Assembly: GCA_033026295.1 (NCBI GenBank)
Contig: CM065180.1
Span: forward strand, 16,981,023 to 17,045,022
Reading direction: 5' to 3'
Source: Channa striata
Lineage: Eukaryota; Chordata; Actinopteri; Anabantiformes; Channidae
DNA: 64,000 nucleotides
A model generated the notes under the pieces. That model searched no databases and was not told the origin of the DNA. It saw only the letters and a list, made by a program, of their open reading frames with translations. The position numbers and the translations under genes were made by a program. Positions 51,314-62,600 of this stretch are shown here, one piece after another. Each line of letters starts with the position of its first letter. Position 1 is the first letter of the stretch.

Positions 51314-54300
51314 GTGCTCACAAATGCATATGTGCGCTCCCACAGTTCAAAGTATGCTGCGGGAATCCCAGGTCATCTGTGAGAGCAAAGACAAGCAGAT
51401 TGCTGAGCTGAAAAAGATGTCAGATCTGAGTACTGACTCCTTGAAAAATGAGTGGGAGAAAAAGGTAGGAGCAAATTTAAAGGGTTTGGATATTCTCCTA
51501 CCCAACCCCCTGTAAGCAGCCTCGAGCCATTGAAAGACCATCCGATAGCACGCAACTAGGAAAATTCACTGCATTCACCCAGGCTTTATAATCCGTTTCA
51601 AAACCATCTTTATTTATGTGCTTATGGTAGAGTGTTTTAGTTCTGATAGATGAATGCTCTTTGTCCTGGATAAACTGTCGCTTCAACCCAAATGACTTTA
51701 GCTAACTGAACATTTAGGGTTTAATTCTAAACTTTAATTTATTTAGAGTCACTTCAGGGTGACTGAGCAACTTCAAGAAACAAATATTCTCAGATGTAAT
51801 ATAAGAAAACAAATGTAGCCTTATATGTACAAAGCCATGTAAATAATACTTTTTCCTCTTGAATTTTATAAAAAGAAAAATTATAGAGATCCCTCCATTA
51901 TAGAAATACAAGGAAAAGGGTCGACAGCTGACAGAATGCCTTATCCTGTTCCAGCTGCATGCTGCTGTGACAGAGATGGAGCGGGAGAAGTTTGAACTGC
52001 AGAGGAAACACACTGAGAACATCCAGGAGCTGCTGGAGGACACCAACGTTAGACTGGCTAAGATGGAGGCTGAGCATAATACTCGCTCCCAGGCAACTGT
52101 GAGTACACACGAGTGTGTGTGTGTGTGTTTGCACGTGGGCGTGCAGGCTTGTATTTGTTACTACTACGACTAGTTAGGATCGAAAAATCATTTGACGCCT
52201 GAAAAAATTTGGAGTAGATAGTCAAAGGCCACGTGCCAGTACAATGTGCCGGTGAGTGTTGGGGTAAAGTGTTGGGATACATTATGTCAGCGAGTTTCCT
52301 AACAAGAATAGAAACACAAAGCTATGTCTGCTGCGTGTCTCTGTTTTTATTAGCATGACATTCAGATGATGATCATGATGAACGACACTTTTTGTCAGCT
52401 TACGACAACACGTGTAAAATGTCAATTTCGAAACGTGTGTCCATCGATCCGTGAACACATTCATTATCTGAAACCACAAATCCTGTTCAGGGTCATGGGG
52501 GGGCTGGATCCTATCCAAGCTGACACTGGGCGAGAGGCAGGTTGTACCTGGACAGGTGACCAGTCTGTCTCAGGGCCAGCACAGAAGTCAGTTTCACATA
52601 TGACGTCTGGACAATGTCAGGAGAAATTAGCCCTGGACGTTCTCCGGAGTTTCCTGTAAGAAGCTTCCTTACAGGAGAAGCCGCACACGATTTCAGTGCA
52701 GGGTCAGCGTAAACAACATTAGGCTGTGGGAGCTATCTGGCTAAAAAATCATAAGCCATATACCACAATACCTCCTTTATAAATTCATGCCTTGTTTAGA
52801 ATATTATCTGTACATCTGTTATATATATGATTATGAAACAGTGACCAACACAGGCAGGTCCCTTCGTTCCACGGCTCAAATGAAGGGAGACATGCTGTAA
52901 CCTCTGGGCGAGAATAACTCTCATATCTTATATCAGTCATCTTTTTTAAGCTCTTTGATCCAAGTGTATATTAAATCTCATGCATGGGTGTGTTCAAAGA
53001 TGTGCATGCAAACTCACACTTCCAAAAAGCTACAGTTTCTTTGATGCCATATGAAAGGATTTCGTTTGTACGTGGGATCGTGCACATTTCATTAGGAGGA
53101 TCATCAGCACCAGATGCTAGTTGAATGCACTGTTTCATAAATGCTATTGTTATCTGCATCTGCATTCACGGACTGTTGTATGTATCACGCGTTACGTCTG
53201 GCTTTTATCTGTCAACAGACCCACATTTCAGAGCCATCAAACACTGGACAGTGCGGGGCCGGTTGTAAGGTCCCTCTTTTAATAATTAAGGACAGACAAG
53301 GCCCAAGGGAATGAAAAGAGCCTCTGTCATCATAAATTAGCTGATGTCCTGCTGTGAGTTTGGGCTGAACCACACACAGACCTACAAAGGGGTGTTCACA
53401 GTGGACTTTAAACGTGTGGTTGTGTCTCTAAACCTTATCCTTATTTGGATGTCTTATTTATTTCTTGTTGTTTCTATGTTTACATGTTTTTCTACATGTT
53501 CATAGAACCATCAAGATATCATTTGAAAGAAGAAATTTTGGTGGTTCCTCCATTTTTTTACCTACTAGCTTTGAGCATGTGGCTTGTACAGTAGATTACA
53601 CAATCTGTTTATCGGGTTTAGGCCTCTAGTACTCATCTACTCACCGCAGATAATCACAGTTCATACCCAGCACACAATGAGAAAAATTTCCCTCACCTCA
53701 CACCTAACACCTGCAAGCCAAGATAAACCCAGATTCGTGATTCATGTTCATTCAAATGCAACACAATTAATGTGTTTTAATAAAAGTGAAATGTCAGACG
53801 TTGTATTTTTAGATGTTATCTACGGACGGGGCAGAACAGAGAGTGGATGAGTAGATGTTTAGAAATCAATACAGGCGGTTATCTGCCTGGGTGTTGGGCC
53901 AGCAAGTCATCACGACATGCCCACAAGCCTTTGCATGTTTGTATGAGAATTAAACTTTTAATTTGCTCAAGTAAAGAAGATGCACTAGTAGGAATATCTC
54001 ATCTCAGATATTTGTCTAATTGTTGAAACTGTAGTTTTGCCTTATGTTCTAATGAAATTAGCACAGCAATTCAGGACGTTATCGAACATATATGTGTACC
54101 TACGTATATTTATTAATACATAATCATAAAACACTGTATAATGGTATCAGCTTTAGAGAATAATTCATGTTTGTGTACATCTTCACCCTGTAATGGTTAC
54201 CGGTGCTAACTGAGTAAGTATATCATAAAGGTGCATTTGTTTGACACCTGTTCCTCGAGTTAACAGTCTGTTCTATATCACACATCAGACTGTTCCTCCA

Positions 54301-57300
54301 CTTTTTTCACGCTTTACCACCAGTGTTTGAAACCCAGCACGCACACACGCATACACAAGCCTCAAGAGATGATTGATGCCGGCTGTCTTCCAGTTTCTGG
54401 CCCGAGTTCTTTGTCACAAATTACTTTTTTCCTCTTCAAAGACTTCATCACTTCTAAATTTTAAGGGGAAGTAGAGTTCATAATGTGGAGTATGTAGTCT
54501 GCACCTCACACCTAGTAATTCTCCCTTTAAAAACACCTAATTAAGGGGCATAATTTGATCCCCCAAGTGTGTCCAGGTGTGCCCACTGCAGCTTCGGTAT
54601 GACCGGGTGCTTCTTCTCATCTGCTGCCAGAAAGTTAAGCGTCAGCACGCGTCCCAGCACAACACTGGGACCCCTTGTTCTTGCTCCTAGCCCTCTGCAC
54701 TGGTATCATAAAGACAGAAATCTCTCTCACCACCGTTGCCGAGCACAACTGTCTTACTTTTCCAAACACACTGTTCGCTCCTTTTCCATCATTCCATCTT
54801 CTGTCATCACCGGCCTCCGTCATCGTCTAGATTGACTGGCGAGCTCCATCTTTAATCAGTGCTCCGTCATCTCTTTTATCAGCCTGCCTGCATTCCGTGT
54901 TGTCATACGGACAGGCACAGTGTGTGTGGGACAGTAGAGCGCATAGACGGGATCTTTCTTCTCATTAAAACACTGCTGGAAGAAGCCGTGTAAATCACAA
55001 CTTTCATAATAGTGTTAATATAAATTGTAATCCCGATTGAGCTTTTTATGTTTCAATTTAAATAACAATTATAACACCTTCAATCTTTGCACTTTACTTT
55101 TACCAGTGTGGGCTGCCAAATCTGCCAAAAATCTGTAAATGAAGGCACAGTCTACGTTAAATATTTCTTCAGAAATTAAGCATTTCATTGTCTTTCCCAA
55201 ACTTTTTTTAATTCTACATTGCTGGTATTGCAACATTCCGCTCTTTTACAGCCACTGACTCTGAACATTTAAATTTTGTGAAACCACAATCCTTTCAATA
55301 AAAAACACTATAGTTTGAGGGCAGTAATATTTGTTTTTACATTGAACTATTCGTTAATTTTAACATCTTGGTCTACTGTAGCAGTTTGGTTATTTACGGT
55401 TTGTTCATGTTCATACTAGAAACAGTAAGCAGAAGTTTATAAGTTTCTATAAATACAGGATCATATTGGTTTTGTATAATTTTTGACTAGCTTCTGATCT
55501 GAAAAGTCCCTTGCATCAATGATCTAAATATCTATTTATTGATAATTTATTTATTTATCATTTATTATCTATAATTATTTGGTTTTTACATTATTTTTTA
55601 TATTATTTGTTCATCTACTGGAAGGTGTTTATATTTTGTGTGTCATATGGGATGGATCAATTCAATGGACATAAATATAACAAAAATAATTTATTCATTT
55701 ATTCCACACAAGGTTCCAAATGAATGTCTGAATTTTATGTCTTGTGGATGTCAAATTCAAATGTCTATTATGGATCCACATCATTCAAAACAGAAGTTTT
55801 TGTGATGTCTTCTGAATGCTGAGTTTAGACATCCGTTGGACATCCAGAGTTTCTAGTTCATAACTGAACATCTCTGTGTGACAAAACTTTGCGACGTAAG
55901 TCATGTTGCCACATAACTCAAAGAAATTTTATGTGTCAGTACAATGTTCCCACGATATGCTTAATGCAGTGTTTACAAGACATTCTAAAACATTATTAAC
56001 CTCACGTAGATGTCCAAAGTCATTGTTCACGAGACAGTCTGAAAAGACATTTCCTTCTGGCTGTGTAGAGTTCCCCTTTTGAATATCTGATACAGGCATT
56101 ACAGAACGTCTTGTCCTTGTTTGGTGGGTGTATGCCAGGATTAGGGTTAGGGACAAGTGCATTCACAAGTAGGTGCCATACTTTAATCCAGGTTGTCAGA
56201 ATTAGCAAGATTACGTGAGATTGCAGCTTGGAGTCAAAGCTTTCATATGCACAACTTGCAAAAACTATACAGAGAAGAGACATTTTTGCTTTTGATGAGT
56301 TCCGATTTTTTGAAGAATATCAGCAGAAATCGTCTGTTTCAGTCTCGATCTGTGCAGACCTTTCTGTGTGTTTACCTGGACTTTCCTGCTGTGGGCCAGC
56401 TGTGTCTCGCCCTCTGTTCCCTGTGCTGTCATTTGCAGCAACAAGAATTTTCACAGCAAAAGAAAAGGTTCAAAAGCAGCATATTCTGTTGCTGTACAGT
56501 TGAAAAGTCTGAGGTGGAGAAATCAGATTATGCTGCTGCTTGTGTACATGGATTTCCAGTAACCAGGTGCAAGAGTGTTTAAGCTACGGACCTCGATTAT
56601 CCCAGAAAGCTCGTTTCGCTGAGTAACCTACTTACTTCAGTGCGTGTAAACGCAGTCATGACGGCACCTCAAGGTGGTTTACATCAGCATAGAAGCAAAT
56701 GTGTCTCTTTGGGAGAATGCAGCCCCCAGACCCATTGCATTTTTTTCCGAGTTCCATTTCGAGCTTTGAGCTGTAGCTGTTTTTGTATATCGATTTGATC
56801 CAGGGAAAAACCGTGCATGAGCTGGAGCTGCGGGTAAAACATCTGTCAGCGGAGGTGGAGAAGGGCAATGCGCTGCGTCAGAAGGTGACTCAGGAGAAGG
56901 CCCAGTTAGAGATCCATGTTGCATCCATCGGCGCTGAACTGCAGGAGGCCAACAGAAGGTCTGAAACAGTTTGACACTGAAGTAGAGGGACATGAAAGTG
57001 TAATGACATGTCGATTGGGTTACAATGAAATGGTTAAGATGCTGTTTTTAACATGTCTACTCATAAACTGAGGGGTTTATCAAATGACATGCTACTGTTT
57101 AGATGAAGGTAATGCTTTAATAATAGAATTGATCAAAATATGTATTAACCAGCCTACCATGCCATGTATAAATCAGACTGTCAACTGTGCACAGGATAAC
57201 GGTCCTGCAGAAGGAGAAGGAGCAGCAGACTGAGCAGTACGAGCAGGCCGTGCAGAAGCTCCAAGCCAAATATGAAACCGACTTGAGCCACTTACATCAG

Positions 57301-59559
57301 GAGCACACATTGTCCACAGCTAAGGTCCGCGATACCGCAACATTAGCTTCTACATTTATTGTTGCTTGATGTTACTGATGTTTCATACAGAATGTTCTTC
57401 TAGGCCTCTGAGGTGATCGAAGAGTTGGACAAAACTGTGGTTCAGCTGCGGGACAGTGAACATCGGAGACACCAACAAGTTAGGGTATGTGCAAGGTGCA
57501 GGATGTGTGTGTTTAATACATATGAAACAGGATAAAGTTTTTGATCTCTTGTTTGGCTAGAATCTTTACTTTCTCTGTGAGTGGGGAGAATCTTTAAAAT
57601 GTAACTTGGGCGACCAACATGGTACATACAGTAGATAAGGTGTATTCTGTAGAAGGGGGGTGTAATCTTTCTATGTTCTGTTTTATGTCTTGATTAAATG
57701 TGTTTACTGTATTCTGTTCAACAAAGGTCCATATTCTTGCGAAAATCCACTCGAATTTTCATTAATACAACTTCCATGAGCAGGACATACACAGAACATC
57801 TAGTATATGATTTAGCCAAGAAAATCATTTACAGCCCTGATTATAGGATATATGGCTGCAAATATTTGATAGTGACTAGTGAGCAGAGCCATCTGTTGTC
57901 TGCATAGCTTGAAATTAAACTGCACGGATGTTAATGTCATCCTGATATAATCTTTGTAGTTGACTCGTCTTAAAAACATTCTGTGTATTAGACGGTGGAT
58001 GTGTAACTAAACTGTGAAAATTAAACAAGGGTTGATGTTAAATTGAGGACTGAGCTATCTACAGTATATGGGTATGTGTCTGTGTAAGTCTTTAACACAT
58101 TTTTGTTTGTGTTCAAATATGTCCCTGTATCCCCATTTCTATTAAGTCTCACTCCTTCATTTCAGGATCAGGAGATAAAGTTTCAGCAAGAAAAAGATGA
58201 ACTGCAGATCACCTGTGAGAAAAAGGTAACGTTTGATTTACTCCTTCAAAGAAACTGATCCACTGAGCTCCACAGCTTTTGTCGTTGCATTAAAGCCCTG
58301 GACAAAGTGATTACAATCAAATTGAGATCAAAGGCTAGATTCACATGTTTCTATTGGTTTCCCTGACTTTTAGATTTTATGTCTCCGAAAATCAGAGCTG
58401 TGATTAACGTGTAGATGTAAGAGCAGTAGAAGAAGTGAAGGAGTTTAATTTTTTTTTTTATTTAGCAGAAGAGTTATTAAACTAAGTTGAGAATGGGAGT
58501 TAGAAAATCGGGCTTAAAAGTAATTGCACAGAGCTTTTTACTTTTGAGGAACCTTCTTTAAAGTTGCATAGTCATAAACCATAGAGCACAAAGACCGTTG
58601 TTAATGATAAGTTGGTCCAGACCCGGCCAGACTTCGGTCAAGGTTTAAAGACTGTAAGGGTCATCTTTAAAGTGCCACATTCACAGCGTGTAGGCTGGTG
58701 GCAGGCTGCTGTAATCAGAGATGGGCTGATCACCTGCAAGAACTTAGTGTGCCCCCCATCCCCTCGGGCTCAGGGAGAATCTACATTCAACTTCTCTGTA
58801 ACTTATTTTCTTCTGCATTTGTTTGCATTTGAGTTTGAGTTTTATTTCCTCTCGAAAAAAATTCTCTTTCCACTCCTAAGAAGTGAAAAAATGAGACACA
58901 AGGAGGAGGCCACAGAACGGTATGTGGATATACAGCAAGAAAGGCCCATATGGCGGCCATAGATTCAGACTAAGAGGCCCAATGTGGGGGGGTGGTGGTC
59001 TCATATGGTTCTTTTAAAGGGGTGATAGAGAAAAGAGACAAGACCAGGTGCACAAGGTCACAGGAAGAAGAGTTTTGATGAGTGATGTTTGATGGCGTCT
59101 GCTCTTGCACTCGCTGAAAACTGCGTGTTTTTTGTTTTAATACCTTTCCTCTTCTGTCTTTCAGGTCCTAGCAATCTACAATGAGGCAGAGAAAGAGAAA
59201 GCGGAGGCCAAGAGGAAGATAGCCAAACAAGAAGAAGAGATCAGGTACATTAGGACAGGCCCAGGTTTTATTTATAGCATTAGTTTATGTATTTATGTGG
59301 TTGTTGAATTCAGATCTTAAAGTGAATGTTTTAGGAATTCAGTGCTAATAAGCCAATGCTAAATCTAAATTACAATAACATGTTCACTCAATGCTGATCA
59401 TATTTGGTATTTAAATATCCTCATGTGACTTTAACTGTAAAATCTAATGTGACAGTCCAAAAATATAGAATGTTTTATTCTAAAAAATGAAAATAATTTT
59501 ACTCCATACATTATGAGTTATCTCAGAAATTCCACACTAATCTAATTCATGAGTTTGAA

Positions 59560-59607
<48 letters not shown>

Positions 59608-62600
59608 GTCCTTCTCATTCCTTCTTTGCCATGTGTTTGACACAGTGGTATAAGACACACCATCAGCAAGTCAGCCAGTGTGTGTCAATGTTTTACAGAT
59701 GTGCAAAGATGACATAGATAGTGAGCTGACCCAAAGAATCTCAAAGATAGAACGGACTTGGAGACAGTCTAGGAGGCAAAGTGTGTGCGTGCAATACTAA
59801 GCGAACCTGATCATAATCTAATATCATCATAACACAAACACTGTGATACTGCCCCGGGTTATTAGACAGGTATGTGGACAGATTTTCTGCTTTATTAGGG
59901 TTTGTACTGAAATTGCCCCTTTTGGTCATGAAATTTCCGACACATATTTCTAGCCTGATATTTATTTTACAATTATTAGTATCACAGATTTGAGCCTTGA
60001 CTTTCTGGCTTCAAACTGTATTAGAGAGTTGTTTATGTCTACTGACTTAAGTCTTTGATCATAAGTGTGTATGAATTTTGATTTAAGGTGGAGTTTGGCT
60101 TTAACAAGCCAACCCTTGCACACTCTCTTTGATCTTTTTTTATAACGGTGAGAAGCGCTGTTCGAGTCGAGAGCCTGGAAACTGTGATGAGGACACTTAC
60201 AGATCAGAGCTTCTCGTGTAATAGACACTTGTGTTGTTGTGAAGAGAACGACCAAACCTAATCATACCACATAAATCAAACATTAGCTACAATAATAAAG
60301 AGTCACATAAAAATAATCTTTACTCTTACTGTCAAAATGAGACATAATAAAGTCATAGAATATGAATTAAATGCAATATTCAACATGAGATAAAACATCA
60401 GGAAGTCTGGCAGAAACATTTAAGAATATTAAATTGATAATATTCATTAATGCACTTTAGATACATTCATTAATTAAATATGTTAAAGCTTTGTAATACA
60501 AATATTTGGGCAAATGACAGAATGAATGAAATCTGAATGAGGTTGCTCATGGTGTTGAATCCTTTTTTGCAATTTCTCACAGAACTTTTTAGTGCTTTTC
60601 AGCCAGTTGTTTTGGTTTACTCCTTCAAAGAAGAAGAATGCTTTTGCTTTTTTGCCACTTGTCATAGCCAGAAAGGTGCAGATATGATTTAGCTCAGGTC
60701 CGTTAAGTGTTTCAGTAAATTATTGTATTGAGGCAACACGCAAAGTACCAGGTATGAAGCTGACACACACACGTGATATAGAGTTCAGCAGCATTTCACA
60801 CATTAATATAATTATTACCCACTGTTTCTTTTGTTTCCTCATCACCCACTGTCTTCATCCTCCTGCTCCCGCACACTCTTACTCTTACGCTCTATCACTC
60901 CCTTCTCTCCAGAACTATGCAAGCGCAGTCTGCAAACAGCCTAGACTTCCACAGACTCCAGCTAATCAGACAGCCAAGCAGCCAGTCAGGACATTCCGCT
61001 CCATAATTAATCCCACGCAGGACCACATTACTTGGTTGCAAGCAGATTACAGTTTCCTTGGCGTAACTAGAACTGAACACGAATTCAGCTCATCCAGCAA
61101 CCTCATCTCTAGTTCCAAGGCCAGTCACAGTGTCATCGGCCCCCCTTGAGAGGTATTCAGCCGTTTGCACATAATAACAGCAACCAAGACACAGTGGATT
61201 TAAAAGAATTGCTGGAGCGTGGCTGTATTTGCCTCAGAAAACACAGAAGCCGTAACTCTTTTTCAAGATGAAAAAAAGCGTAAAGCTGTAGAGCATGGTT
61301 ACTGTAAGTGTGTCTTTGTGTTTTTGTCATTGGGAGTTTAGTATGTAGCATAAATATTGCAAAGGCACATTGATGGTTGTGCCTCCTTATTGTTTGCGCT
61401 TGTCATTGTCTGTCTGGCGACAAGAGGACAAGCTTAAACACGGCAGACAGATCTGTTTGTGCATAAATTATCCTTGTTGTTAGTATCACTAACGAGACTG
61501 TCATTTCCTCATTTAGTGTTAAACACTGAGAAACGGCAAGTGGCCCATTGGGCTCTCTGCTAATTAAGTACTCAGGCTTCATACCCACACAAACACACAC
61601 ACACACACACACACACTAAGCAGTCTGATGTCTGCTACCTGCCTGCTGCCGTGGCAACACTGACGGCCTTTAAAGGCGATCCAGGAGAACTTCAAAGTCG
61701 AGGCAAGGCCGCACGTAGGGTGTGTGTGTGTGCGTGCGTGTGTGTGTGTGTGTGTATGTGTGTGAAGATGGGATGTTGGATGATAAAATTAAGCAAGTAG
61801 AAATGGCCAACATGCCTTTCATGTACCTGATACTGTGTGGATTATGGGGTGACTTATGATATTTATGTTTAAAAGGTTGATGCACACAATCTACCGGTAA
61901 AGGTATAGTAACTTAAACATTTTAATAACTAGTTTAATAGTGTTTATAATATTTTATTTGGTCTTTGTTAGACTGATGTGTTTTCAGTTCTGATGACCAG
62001 TCACGTGTAGCCTGTCCTCTTCGTTGTTCACGCCCACTATTTCTTCCAGCTTAAAAAGAAAATCATCATGTCCTGTCATGCAAATAAGCATTGCTATGTC
62101 AATTTGTGTTCGAGGTTTGTGTTACTATAGCAACAACAAATGAAAGCACTACAAAGCTTAGCAGGTTTAGCAGAACCAGTTTATCTGCTTTTCTTTCATC
62201 CCAATGTGCCTCAGATCATTATAGGCCATTAGCATAGAGATGGAGAGATGCACGGGGGGGGGGTCTGTTTCTAGATTATGGTATTTCTCTCTGAAGAGAC
62301 TGCCCACATTCACCATGCCATGGTGCAGCATTGTGGCAACTCTGATGGCTCCTTGTCACGTTTTCTTTTGCTCAGTTTGATCTTCAGAGAAGCAGAGACG
62401 TACTTTATGCCGCTGTAGGGAAAGTGGATTGAGTATGCACAGGCGTCGGGAGTGCTGGTCCAAACACATTGCTGCTATAAATGTGATGTGTTATCCTGCT
62501 TAGATTTCATAGTAACTCCTATCTTAAGTTCATCTCTAATTGAAAGTATCAAGCTTCTTTTTTTTTTGCCATTCTTTCAGTTTTATGTTTTTGCAAACAT

